DNA of 26,749 nucleotides from Pseudomonadota bacterium (lineage in GTDB: Bacteria; Myxococcota_A; Polyangia; Polyangiales; Polyangiaceae), in assembly GCA_023423895.1 (NCBI GenBank), contig JAFAER010000047.1:1-26749 (forward strand), read 5' to 3'. Each line of letters begins with the position of its first letter. Positions within the stretch are counted from its first letter, which is position 1. Both the position numbers and the translations under genes were made by a program. A model generated the notes under the pieces. It worked only from the letters and a program-made list of their open reading frames with translations. It did not search any database and was not told the DNA's origin. Of this stretch, positions 8,914 to 17,196 are shown one piece after another.

Positions 8914-9167
8914 CACAACACTCCGTATTCGAGCTGTGTCCGATGTCGGCCCGGGTGAGAATCGGGGGGAGCTTGCGCGACATCGTCGAGATCGGCGGAG
9001 CGCACGCCGAGCCGTCGGGCGCTCCGCCAGACGAGCTCGTAGTGCTGGTCGGCGAGACCGTCGATCCGGGCCTTTTGGCCACTATCCGAGCGCCTCGCGA
9101 TCATCGCTGCCATCGCCCCTGCGCGCACCGAGCCGAGGAGTCCAACGTCGTGCTCGAAAGACGGCAT
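8913..9167 (-). pseudogene. Truncated sigma-70 region 2-like ORF
   Basis: An 84-residue frame from ATG 9167. Residues about 35-65 read LADQHYELVWRSARRLG followed by VRSADLDDVAQ, which is the region 2.1-2.2 signature of ECF-type sigma factors in myxobacteria (helix, then acidic core-binding turn). After DDVAQ, where a real sigma factor continues into regions 2.3-2.4 and 4, the sequence becomes unrelated and stops 20 residues later. DNA-recognition regions are missing, so it cannot act as a normal sigma factor. Its stop overlaps the start of the Stig1-like lipoprotein gene (TGATG), so it may still be translated and coupled. Start choice is uncertain, since the frame is open up to 9296 and no good ribosome-binding site is visible. 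Confidence 0.6.
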
Positions 9168-9529
9168 CGGGGTCAGAAGCCCGGCATCGCCAGAACTGAT
9201 CACATGACGGATGCTTTTTTTCGCGACCTCCGGAAAATCCAGGGCAAACGCGTCCAGAGCGGGACCGGGCCCCGCCGCACGTCGCGGCCGTGGCACAGGG
9301 GGTACGGCACCGTCTCGCCCCGCTCGTCCGCTCGTCGCGGACAGACGACGAGGAGGGCGCCCCGCGGGCGGCGCACCTCCCTCGGCCAGTCCTCTCCGGC
9401 GCGCCCCTCTCGAGCCTCGGCGAGGACGTGCCGATCGACCCGAACGTGCAGCTCCTCACGCCGACGCATCTCGCCAGCCACGTAGGAGCGGAGACATCGC
9501 CGACGCGCTGCAACGCGACGGTGACCGTA
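9168..9529. other. No recognisable gene
   Basis: About 360 bases between the sigma-like ORF and the Calx-beta remnant. Open frames exist on both strands but are rich in Arg, Ala and Pro in every phase, as expected for non-coding GC-rich DNA. I see no family motif, no RNA gene and no convincing hairpin terminator. Any promoter of the downstream lipoprotein operon should lie here or inside the sigma-like ORF, but no clear -35/-10 pair is visible. Confidence 0.5.
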
Positions 9530-10046
9530 ACGCGACGGTGATGGTCTGCGACACGACTCCGGGGGCGAACGTGAGCGTCCCGGTGTTCGCGGTGTAGTCG
9601 GTGCCCGCGGTCGCCGTCTCGTTGGCGGTCGCGTAGGTCACCGTGACGGGCGCGCCGCTCGGCGTGTCCAGGCTCACGGTGAACACCGCGTCGGTCGACC
9701 CGGCATTGCCTTTGGCCACCGTGACGTCGCCGATCGAGAGCGCCGGCATGGCGTCGTCGTTTTCGATCGTCCCCGTGGCCGAGCCGTCCGCAATCGTCGC
9801 GCCGACCGGTGCACCGAGCGTGACCTCGAGCGTCTCGTTGGCCTCGAACCGTGCGTCGCCGTGCACGGTGACCGTCACGGTCTGATGCGTCACGCCGGGC
9901 GCGAAGGTCACGACGCCGTCGCCGGCTTCGTAGTCGTCGTCCTCGAGCGTCGCCGTGCCGTCCGCCGTCGCGTACGGCACCGTCACCGCCGTGCTCCTCG
10001 GGTTGCTCAGCGTCACGTCGAACGCGAGCGAGCTCGTGCCCGCGTT
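9530..10046 (-). pseudogene. Calx-beta domain fragment
   Basis: On the minus strand the frame encodes about 170 residues of two Calx-beta repeats: NAGTSSLAFDVTLSNP, VPYATADGTATLEDDDYEAG, VTFAPGVTHQTVTVTVHGD, then a second repeat with VTYATANETATAGTDYTANT and LTFAPGVVSQTITV. The strand order and acidic turns are typical of secreted Calx-beta proteins. Both ends are broken: upstream of NAGTSS the frame meets a stop within six codons (10062-10064), and downstream of TITV the sequence becomes unrelated. There is no signal peptide and no third repeat. It is the remnant of a larger secreted protein gene. A 17-base direct repeat sits at its downstream break. Confidence 0.85.
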
Positions 10047-10166
10047 GCGTCTAGAGGCGCTTCAGCGTGGTGACCGGTGCGTTCGGATCGCTCCCCCGAT
10101 CGATCAGCGCAAGGCAGTGAGCTGGCGCTCCCCTTCGTCAATCGACACGCTGCTACGCTCGCACTC

Positions 10167-10889
10167 GTGAGAGACCTCGTTCGACTCGTCATCGCGGGCG
10201 CAACAGCCATCGTGCTCGCCGGGGCCTGTTCCGGAGCGTTGGAGAGTGGTAGCCCGTCCGCGTCTTCGAGCGGCACGAGCGGGTCCAACGCGAGCAGCGG
10301 GGACACGTGTCTTCCTTGCCCGGCGCCGCCCGACCCATCGTGCAGAGGCACCGGTCCTTGCGGCTGCGTCCCCTGGATTTGTTCCGACGGCGGAGCCCCT
10401 GGTGACGCGGCGGCCGACGCGGGCGAAGAGTGCACCTGGTCGAAGACGTCGAACCCGTGCGGGCCGGACATGTACTGCGCGAGCGCGACGTGCGGGAAGG
10501 GGGCGTGCGTCGCCGTCGGCACCACCGAAGCATCGAACAAGGACCCGGTCTGCGGATGTGACGGCATTACCTACTGGAACGCGTCCGTCGCGGCGAACCA
10601 CGGAATGAGCGTCGCGAGCGTCGGCGTCTGCGGCAACGGCGGCGCCGTTTGCGGAGGTTTCATCGGCGCCGGTTGTCCGGGCGCGGCGGAGTGCAACCAT
10701 CAGGTCCCCGGCGTAAGTGGTTGCGGCATCTCCGACTCGCAGGGCGCATGCTGGATGCTTCCGAAGACCTGCCCGCAAGTCATCGTCGGCGCGAGCTCGC
10801 GCATCTGCAACGCGGTGACGTGCAAAGACGAGTGCTCGGCGATCCGTGACGGTCAGCCGTGGTACTCGGACAATTCGTGTCCGCAGTGA
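10167..10889 (+). CDS. Kazal-like Cys-rich lipoprotein
   Basis: A 240-residue lipoprotein from a GTG start, with a signal peptide and lipobox AGAC (Cys 21), followed by a Ser/Gly linker. Cys-rich segments come next (CLPCPAPPDPSC, CGPDMYCASATCGKGAC). A Kazal-like module follows: DPVCGCDGITYWNASVAANH and a closing GVC. In canonical Kazal inhibitors the residue two after the Asn is Cys (Tyr-x-Asn-x-Cys); here it is Ser, so one disulfide is lost. The C-terminal 70 residues contain a further nine Cys. Kazal domains inhibit serine proteases; whether this one does is doubtful given the missing Cys. The start was chosen because the GTG gives a short clean signal peptide; the open frame upstream is charged and not protein-like. 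Confidence 0.75.
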   Translation: MRDLVRLVIAGATAIVLAGACSGALESGSPSASSSGTSGSNASSGDTCLPCPAPPDPSCRGTGPCGCVPWICSDGGAPGDAAADAGEECTWSKTSNPCGPDMYCASATCGKGACVAVGTTEASNKDPVCGCDGITYWNASVAANHGMSVASVGVCGNGGAVCGGFIGAGCPGAAECNHQVPGVSGCGISDSQGACWMLPKTCPQVIVGASSRICNAVTCKDECSAIRDGQPWYSDNSCPQ

Positions 10890-10982
10890 GCGTGCAGCTT
10901 GCGCCTCGTGCGCTCGCCTCAAAACGGCGTCACCCGCAGTGAGGCCGGCGCTCCATGGCTCGCAGTTGCCGTCCGCGTCAGG

Positions 10983-11645
10983 TCAGACCGAGTCCCACTC
11001 GGGCATCGTCCACGTCTCGGCGTTCCCGTCCGCCTCCCAGGTCCGGAACGCTGGATCGGCGAGCAGCGCGTCCGCGTAGCGCTGCGCTTCTCTCGAGAGC
11101 GGAACCGCGTACGTGCGAAAGCGTGTTGCCACCGGGGTGAAGAACGCATCGGTGATCGTCGGCTTCGAGCCGAAGAGATAGGGGCCGTCACCACCGAAGC
11201 GAGCGCGGAGTGACGTCCAGATCGCTTCGGTCCGGGCGATGTCGCGGAGCGTATCCTCGTCGAGCTCGCGAGCGGCTGCGCGCCGGCGGATGTTGCACGT
11301 CAGCTTGGCGCGGAGCGCAGAAAATCCGGAGTGCATCTCGCACGCGGCTGCCCGGGCGTTGAGCCGGGCCGTTGCGTCGGAAGGCCAGAGGGAAGGGACC
11401 TGCTCGGCTGCCCACTCCGAGATCGCGAGCGAGTCGGCGATGACCTCGTCGTCGAGGTGCAGCGCCGGCACGGTGCCCGTGGGCGAGATGGCGAGCACCG
11501 ACGGCATCTGCCGCTTCGCGTATCCGGGGCCGCCGAGAGGAACGACGCGTGTCTCGAAATCGATCCCGCCCCAGGTGAGCACGAGCCACGGACGGAGCGA
11601 CCAGGAGGAATAGTTCCGATTCCCAACGTAGAGGACGGGCTTCAC
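10983..11645 (-). CDS. Glutathione S-transferase family protein
   Basis: A 220-residue cytoplasmic protein from a GTG start (VKPVLYVGNRNYSSWS). The N-terminal thioredoxin-like domain (residues 1-80) has the NYSSWSLRPWL motif, where Ser residues take the place of the catalytic Tyr/Ser, then SPTGTVPALHLDD with the cis-Pro and the glutathione-binding DSLAISEW. The all-helical C-terminal domain follows with TITDAFFTPVATRF, matching the N-capping/hydrophobic-staple helix of the family. Length is normal. It likely conjugates or isomerises small electrophiles with glutathione; substrate not predictable. It stands alone, convergent with the Kazal-like lipoprotein gene. Confidence 0.9.
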   Translation of the reverse strand: MKPVLYVGNRNYSSWSLRPWLVLTWGGIDFETRVVPLGGPGYAKRQMPSVLAISPTGTVPALHLDDEVIADSLAISEWAAEQVPSLWPSDATARLNARAAACEMHSGFSALRAKLTCNIRRRAAARELDEDTLRDIARTEAIWTSLRARFGGDGPYLFGSKPTITDAFFTPVATRFRTYAVPLSREAQRYADALLADPAFRTWEADGNAETWTMPEWDSV

Positions 11646-12013
11646 CCGGTCAGCTTGTAGCAGGATGCGGAGAGGCTGGAACGTGCAGCACGAGCTATCT
11701 CCTGCGCGGCGCTCTTGATGGCGTGGGCGATCGCGATGAGGGCTCGATCCCGCGGAGCCGTGGCTCTCCCGCTGACTGCGCTCTCGCTGCCAGCCCACGC
11801 AGGAACGCCGCCGAACGATAGACGCGTGCTGCCGACGCCGTCGCCGCTTCGCGGGTGGCGTTGGCGGACGTGTTCGGCGTCCTTCTCTGCCGTGATGTCG
11901 CGCGCGATGCGGTTCAGTGGTCGGAACGGTTAGCATCCTCAGGCCCATCTCCGGTCGACTCGCGACAGACAGCCGGTTCACGGCGGTCCGCGGACGGCCG
12001 TAGAGGTCGAGTC
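11646..12013. other. No recognisable gene; divergent intergenic region
   Basis: About 370 bases between the divergent glutathione S-transferase gene and the broken FG-GAP lipoprotein gene. Open frames on both strands extend into it but are dominated by Arg, Ser and Ala and match nothing I know. It must hold the promoters for both flanking genes, yet no clear consensus boxes are visible. Confidence 0.5.
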
Positions 12014-12852
12014 ATGCGCTGCGTGTTCGCCATCGCGTGTTTCGGGTCGCTCCTCGCGTGCGGTGACGACAGCGTCGTAGGCTCAGAGTCGCTCGATGCG
12101 GCATCTCCGGAGGCGGCTGCGCCCGATCGCTGCGCAGGCCTCGCGCCGCTCGCAGTCGCTGCCGCGCCTACGCGGGTGAGGGCGGGCGCCCGGGTCACGC
12201 TCGAGGCGACGGGCGGAAGCGGCCAATACGTCTTTTCTCTCGCTGCGCCCGGTACCGGGTCCGGCGGCGCCATCGACGGGAGCTCCTGGCGAAGCTCGCG
12301 ATGGGGTGCGACGCGGCCGTGAGTATCCCAGCGCTGCCCGCGCCCGTGATCGCGCTGGCGCCGCTTCGCGATCTCGATGGTGACGTCTCCGGCGCGGCGC
12401 GTCCAGGCGTGCTCCTCGTCGACGCCGTCCAGCTCGCCGCGCTCCGACCGGCAACGGGCAGCGTGTCTCGGGGGCTGACCGAAGCGGGCGTCACGACGCA
12501 CGTCCTCACGTCCGTCGATGCGCTCGCGGGCCTCGGCTCTTCGATCATCGGAAGCGCCGACGTCACGGGCGACGGTGTCGTCGATCTCGTGGTCGGTGCA
12601 CCGAACGCATCTTTCGCGGCTGCCGGTGCGGGCGTCGCTCTGGTCTTCGCAGGCGGCGCGGAGTCCACCGGTATGCAGCGCCCGTGGATGCTCGTGACCG
12701 GCGACGACGGACCTGCACCTGCTGGCCTCGGCGGCGCGACCGCGCTCCTGCCCGCCGCTTCCGGCCGGCCTGCGTTCATGGCCGTTGGCTCACCCTCGAG
12801 CGCACGGAGCGGCGCAGGTATCGGCGCCGGCTATCTGCTCGCCTTTCCCTGA
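12014..12852 (+). pseudogene. Frameshifted FG-GAP-type lipoprotein gene
   Basis: The 5' part starts at ATG 12014 with a lipoprotein signal peptide (MRCVFAIACFGSLLACGDD, lipobox LLAC) and an Ig-like/Ala-rich stretch (ARVTLEATGGSGQYVFSLAA). It runs to a stop at 12320-12322 after a non-homologous tail. Coding then continues in the next frame from about 12301 to 12852, with SIIGSADVTGDGVVDLVVGA, an FG-GAP (integrin-alpha-like) calcium-loop repeat, followed by LVFAGG. The second part has no signal peptide, and only one full repeat is clear where intact relatives have about seven. A frameshift plus an internal deletion is the simplest explanation. Two separate short genes are possible but less likely. 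Confidence 0.65.
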
Positions 12853-13100
12853 GCAAGAGCGATCCCGACGCCGGCGCTCGCGCGCTCTCTCGTCGGGATG
12901 CACGTGACTCGGAGGTGGGCGCATTGGCATTGCCGTCACACGGCCGGTGCTCGGCGAGATGGCCGCGCTGCGCGAGCACCCGAGGCGTTCGGCCTCGTCC
13001 CTCGGTGACCGAGACAGTGCGCCGCCGTCCTACGGGCGACACGGCGCTGTCGCGCGACGTCGCTCTCGGCTCTCGCGCGGAGCGGATTAGGATGCGCGCC

Positions 13101-13703
13101 ATGTGCAAGGTGAAGGTCCTGCCGATCGTGCTGGCGTTCGCTTGGCTCGGCTCGAGCTGTTCGAAGAAGGAGGTCGCGTCGGCCTCGGCGTCGGTCGAGC
13201 CTGCGCCCGGGGTCGAGGTGGCGAAGCTCGAAGTCACGTCGACCTCGTTCCCGTCGGGCGGCCCGATCCCCGCGAAGCACACGTGCGAGGGCGAGGAGGT
13301 GTCGCCCGCGCTCGCGTGGAGTGAGCCTCCGCCAGCGACGAAGAGCCTCGCGATCATCGTCGACGATCCGGACGCGCCGGACCCCGCCGCGCCGAAGATG
13401 GTGTTCGTGCATTGGGTGCTCTACGACGTTCCGCCGGCTACGAGGCAGCTCGCCGAGGGCGCGAAGAACGCAGCGAACGCAGGGCCTGGCGCGCGCGACG
13501 GCAAGAACGACTTCGGGCAGACAGGGTGGAGGGGACCGTGCCCGCCGAAGGGGCGTCACCGGTACTTCCACAAGGTCTACGCGCTCGACACCGTCTTGCC
13601 CGATCTGAACCAGCCGACGAAGGCCGAGCTCGAGAAGGCGATGAGCGGACACGTCCTCGCGAAGGGCGAGCTCTTCGGCACCTACGAGAAGCAGGCGAAG
13701 TGA
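13101..13703 (+). CDS. YbhB/YbcL (PEBP)-family lipoprotein
   Basis: A 200-residue lipoprotein: signal peptide MCKVKVLPIV with lipobox GSSC (Cys 20), a Lys/Ala/Ser linker, then a complete phosphatidylethanolamine-binding-protein fold. Recognisable parts are PIPAKHTCEGEEVSPALAW, the ligand-pocket motif VDDPDAPDP, FVHWVLYDVP, and GRHRYFHKVYALD near the end. Bacterial members (the YbhB/YbcL 'Raf kinase inhibitor-like' group) are periplasmic or cytoplasmic with unclear substrates; membrane anchoring is the variant here. ATG 13101 has AGGA eight bases upstream; ATG 13092 is an alternative three codons earlier. Confidence 0.9.
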   Translation: MCKVKVLPIVLAFAWLGSSCSKKEVASASASVEPAPGVEVAKLEVTSTSFPSGGPIPAKHTCEGEEVSPALAWSEPPPATKSLAIIVDDPDAPDPAAPKMVFVHWVLYDVPPATRQLAEGAKNAANAGPGARDGKNDFGQTGWRGPCPPKGRHRYFHKVYALDTVLPDLNQPTKAELEKAMSGHVLAKGELFGTYEKQAK

Positions 13704-14002
13704 TCTGAGCTTCTGACGTCGCGCGCGCTCCGCGCCTGCCCCGGAGCTCCTGAACGACCTCCCTCCCGCGCTCTGGAACGACGACACTCTCTCGACCTCG
13801 ACCGGGCGTGCTTCCTCGTCCGCGGCGGCAAGCCCTGCGAGACGCCTCCCGAGCTCTGGCGCTCACGCCGACATCCCGCCCGGCGTCCGAAGGAGACGAG
13901 GACGTCGGGACGACGCTGATGTCTCGCCGATCGTCGCTCCAATGTTTTGGTTTTCCGCCAACACTTCGTCACCGGACCGCCTCGCCCACGAAAAGGCCGT
14001 AG

Positions 14003-15055
14003 ATGACCTGCATGGTCCTCGGTTCCCCCCTCGACGCGGCGCTCGAGCGCCAAGGCACGTTTGGTCCCGAGTACGGCGATTCGCTCTCGAGCCACGTGCC
14101 CATGGTGGTCGAGGCCCTCGAGCGCATCGATCATCCTCACGCGATCGAGCCCTATCTCGAAGTGTGGCTCCCCCGCCTGCGTCTCCTCTCGCACGAAGCC
14201 GATCCCGAGCTCGCGACCTATCCCGCACTCGTCTCGGAGGCGGCAGCGTCCGTATCCGCGCTCGGGCCGAGGGCCGCCGTCTCGACTGCCTTCGCACGCT
14301 GGGCACCGGGGCTACACGGCGCGGCGTTCCACGGGCTCCTACGCCTCGCCCATGCGGTCCGCGCGCTCGATCGCGCCGATACGCCCGCGCGACGAGCCGA
14401 GCTCGCACGCGGTCTCGCGTACGCGATCGCGCGTGCCGAGGAGCCGTTCGCGGCGACGTTCTCATCCGAAGGCGGCGCACGACCGGACCTGGAGCGCGCG
14501 TTGTCCGAGATCGAGCCGTCACCGCACGCCCGCGAAGCGAGGGTCGGCCTCATCACGCCGAACCTGCTCGCGAGGCTCCGAGCCACTGGTCCTCTGGGCC
14601 GCGCCGCATCGAGGATCGCTCTGCCCGACGACGTCCACGAGGCCGTGCGCGTACTCCGGCGAGCGTCCGTCACGCTCTTCGTCGACGGTGAGCACCATCC
14701 GAGCGCGACCTTCGTGCTCCTTCACGGAGTGACGGCGGTCGACGCCGTCTCTGCGCTCGTGCCATGGCTCGCCGAAGCCGACGCGCACGCGCTGGTCGGC
14801 GCCATGGCGGCGGCGCTCCTCGCGCTTCGAATCGCCTACGTCGGCGACGTGAAGGACGTGGCGCATGCGTCGGGGCCGAGCGCCGTCGATCCGGAGCTCG
14901 TCGAGCGCGCCGTGTGTTCCGGCGACGATCACGCGATCAAGCTGGCGGCGGCGTGCCTCGAAGGAGCCAGGGACGTTGCCGGCGCGCGATGGAATGAGAC
15001 CCTCGCGCTGGGGGTGGCGAGGTTCGGTCGCGGGCGCCTCCTCGCGGATCGTTAG
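14003..15055 (+). CDS. Questin oxidase-like (DUF4243-type) protein
   Basis: A 350-residue protein without signal peptide. Family features visible: SSHVPMVVEALERIDHPHAI near residues 28-48, the HGAAFHGLLRLAHAVRAL segment around 103-120, DTPARRAELARGLAYAIARA, an internal DGEHHPSATFVLLHGVTAVD (residues about 226-245), and DDHAIKLAAACLEGA near 310. The order and conserved His residues match the questin oxidase-like family, named after a fungal anthraquinone Baeyer-Villiger-type oxygenase. Bacterial members are uncharacterised. The ATG has AAAAGG six bases upstream, supporting this start. No biosynthetic cluster genes are adjacent, so the substrate is open. Confidence 0.8.
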   Translation: MTCMVLGSPLDAALERQGTFGPEYGDSLSSHVPMVVEALERIDHPHAIEPYLEVWLPRLRLLSHEADPELATYPALVSEAAASVSALGPRAAVSTAFARWAPGLHGAAFHGLLRLAHAVRALDRADTPARRAELARGLAYAIARAEEPFAATFSSEGGARPDLERALSEIEPSPHAREARVGLITPNLLARLRATGPLGRAASRIALPDDVHEAVRVLRRASVTLFVDGEHHPSATFVLLHGVTAVDAVSALVPWLAEADAHALVGAMAAALLALRIAYVGDVKDVAHASGPSAVDPELVERAVCSGDDHAIKLAAACLEGARDVAGARWNETLALGVARFGRGRLLADR

Positions 15056-15101
15056 AAGAGGGTGCCCGGGATGTGAAGGTTCTCCGGTGGCGCACGCGCC
15101 G

Positions 15102-15470
15102 ATGCTCTCACGCGGCGACGAGGGACGCGAGGTCGCACGCGCTTCGAGGCACACCGCCGGGGCGAAGCCGCTGCAGGCGTCGTTTTACGCCGATGACGCC
15201 GTCAACCATCAAGTCGCGGAAACTCCGGTCGAAGGGAAAGACGCCATCCGACGGATGTTCGCCGAGGGCTTTGCGAGCGCCGAGATGGTCTGCATCGTCG
15301 AGAACCTGTTCGAGGATGGCGAGTGGGCGATCCTCGAATGGCGTGATCCCAAGGGCCTGCGAGGATGCGGCTTCTTTCACGTCAAGGAAGGGCGGATCGT
15401 GTTCCAGCGTGGGTACTGGGACAAGCTGAGCTTCCTTCGACAACAAGGGCTGCCGCTCCCCACCACGTAG
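15102..15470 (+). CDS. NTF2-like (SnoaL-type) protein with unusual N-terminus
   Basis: A 122-residue frame. From about residue 27 it matches the NTF2-like/SnoaL family: SFYADDAVNHQVAETPVEGK, then IRRMFAEGF, CIVENLFEDGEWAILEWRD and GCGFFHVKEGRIVFQRGYWD. These small barrels serve as isomerases, hydrolases or binding proteins. The usual N-terminal helix ending in an Ala-rich segment just before FYADDA is missing; instead the first 26 residues are polar and Arg-rich with no ribosome-binding site in front. The gene may have lost its 5' end, or the start may be wrong. Treat it as possibly broken. Confidence 0.6.
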   Translation: MLSRGDEGREVARASRHTAGAKPLQASFYADDAVNHQVAETPVEGKDAIRRMFAEGFASAEMVCIVENLFEDGEWAILEWRDPKGLRGCGFFHVKEGRIVFQRGYWDKLSFLRQQGLPLPTT

Positions 15471-15684
15471 GCACCGCCGTGATCCGATAAAGAACGCTCA
15501 GCCTGCGCGTCGTGGACCTATTCGGTCTTCGGGAGCATCACGGCCTCGCGCGTCACGCTGGCGCGAGCATGCCGAAGATGGGCACGGCCATAGGACGCGT
15601 GTGTCCGCTTCTACCCCGAGCGCGTTTCGTCGCCCGACGCCTTGGCCTGGCGCTCGACGGTGGGCCTGATTAGGTTCCGCCGCC

Positions 15685-16695
15685 ATGCCAAGCGAGCTCC
15701 TCCTCGTCACCGGATCGGCCGGCCACCTCGGCGAAGCGTTGATGCGGACGTTCCGCGCCTCCGGACGCGCGGTGGTCGGCGTCGACCGCATCGCCTCTCC
15801 ATACACCGACGTCGTCGGGTCGATCGCCGATCGGGCGTTCGTCGAGCGGATCATGAAGCGCACGACCGCCGTTCTCCACACGGCCACGCTCCACAAACCG
15901 CACGTGGCGACGCACCGCCAGCAGGAGTTCGTCGACACGAACGTCATGGGCACCTTGAACCTGCTCGAGACGGCCGCAGCCGAAGGCGTCAGCGCCTTCG
16001 TCTTCACCAGCACGACGAGCGCCTTCGGCGACGCGCTGAAGCCGCGCGATGGTGATCCGGCAGCCTGGATCACGGAGGACACCGTCCCCATCCCGAAGAA
16101 CATCTACGGCGTGACGAAGGTGGCTGCCGAGGACCTCTGCGCGCTCGCTCACCGCAACCAAGGGCTACCTTGCGTCGTCTTGCGGACGTCGCGCTTCTTC
16201 CCCGAGCCCGACGACGATCCGACCGCGCGAGCGGCATACGCCGACGCGAACCTCAAGGCGAACGAGCTGCTCTTTCGGCGCGTCGACATCGAGGACGTCG
16301 TCAGCGCCCATCTCTGCGCGCTCGAGCGCGCGCGGGCCATCGGCTTCGCGCGCTACATCATCAGCGCGACGACGCCGTTCGCCCGGGACGACGCCAGCGA
16401 GCTCCGGCGCGACGCTCCGTCGGTCGTCGATCGACGGGTACCCGGCTGGCGCGCGGTGTACGAAAAGCTCGGCTGGCGTATGGCGTCTTCGATCGAGCGC
16501 GTTTACGACAACGCACGCGCCCGATCGGAGCTGGGATGGGAGCCGCGTCACGACTTCGCCGCCGCGCTCGAGCGACTCGCGAGCGGCTCCGCCCTTGCAA
16601 GCCCTCTTGCACAGGCGGTCGGCATCAAGGGCTACCACGGCGACGCGCACCGCGATGGGCTGTATCCCATTGCGCCCGCGCAGCCGCGCGCGTGA
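15685..16695 (+). CDS. NAD-dependent epimerase/dehydratase (extended SDR)
   Basis: A 336-residue cytoplasmic protein. It has a Rossmann NAD(P)-binding loop TGSAGHLG (residues 9-16), Asp34 at the end of strand 2 suggesting NAD preference, a TSTTSAFG segment (108-115) with the catalytic Ser/Thr, and the active-site pair Tyr141/Lys145 in IYGVTK. DTNVMGTLNLLE (85-96) is the typical extended-SDR helix, and the C-terminal half ends with ARSELGWEPRHDF, a common sugar-epimerase feature. The likely reaction is oxidation/reduction or epimerisation of a nucleotide sugar or related compound. It is solitary, so the pathway is unknown. Start supported by the loop position. Confidence 0.92.
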   Translation: MPSELLLVTGSAGHLGEALMRTFRASGRAVVGVDRIASPYTDVVGSIADRAFVERIMKRTTAVLHTATLHKPHVATHRQQEFVDTNVMGTLNLLETAAAEGVSAFVFTSTTSAFGDALKPRDGDPAAWITEDTVPIPKNIYGVTKVAAEDLCALAHRNQGLPCVVLRTSRFFPEPDDDPTARAAYADANLKANELLFRRVDIEDVVSAHLCALERARAIGFARYIISATTPFARDDASELRRDAPSVVDRRVPGWRAVYEKLGWRMASSIERVYDNARARSELGWEPRHDFAAALERLASGSALASPLAQAVGIKGYHGDAHRDGLYPIAPAQPRA

Positions 16696-16812
16696 GCTGG
16701 AACGACGGCGACGCCCAGTGCTGCTCGTATGGTCACCGATGCTGATGTTCGCGGGACGGTGAAGCGGGCGGTCTGGCGTGTGGCGCATCATCGGCGGACG
16801 CCGTGTCCACGC

Positions 16813-17196
16813 TCATTCGGTGGGGCCGCACGTGCAGGTCGTGTCGCCGCCGATCGGGGCCTGGCAGTTCTGCGATAGAGCCTCGGGGCAGCAGGGGACG
16901 TTTGGAGGTGGCGGATTCGCCTCGGTGCCGCACGCGACCGTCGAACAGATGCACGGCGACTGACCTGCCATGCCGACGTTCACGCACGCCTTGAAGAGGC
17001 CGGCACAACACACCTCGGAGTCGTCCTCGGCCACGCGCATCGTGTCCGCGACGCATGTGGTCGGAGCATTCGTCGCGTCCACGCCGGCATCGTTCGAATC
17101 CGAGCCCTGCGGCGGGGGCTCGGGATCCGAGCTACAGGCGTTCGCAAACAGGAGCACGCTCGAGAGCGCCGCCAGGGCGAGGTACGATCGTTTCAT
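16813..17196 (-). CDS. Small Cys-rich lipoprotein
   Basis: A 127-residue lipoprotein: signal peptide MKRSYLALAALSSVLLF with lipobox ANAC (Cys 21), then a Pro/Asp/Gly/Ser linker and a compact domain with about 12 Cys (TTCVADTMRV, EVCCAGLFKACVNVG, CICSTVACG, NVPCCPEAL, NCQAP, TCTCGPTE). I do not recognise a named family; the pairwise CC and CxC spacing suggests a disulfide-rich extracellular fold. It converges with the epimerase gene. Lipid anchoring is well supported; function unknown. Confidence 0.85.
   Translation of the reverse strand: MKRSYLALAALSSVLLFANACSSDPEPPPQGSDSNDAGVDATNAPTTCVADTMRVAEDDSEVCCAGLFKACVNVGMAGQSPCICSTVACGTEANPPPPNVPCCPEALSQNCQAPIGGDTTCTCGPTE

Noticed and set aside
9200..9541. 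Overlapping ORFs on both strands near 9.2-9.5 kb
   Set aside because: No homology recognised, strong Arg/Pro bias, and no coherent start; treated as non-coding.
13704..14002. Possible short gene between the PEBP lipoprotein and questin-oxidase-like genes
   Set aside because: All frames are Arg/Ser/Ala-rich without motifs; the only functional sign is the AAAAGG ribosome-binding site of the downstream gene.
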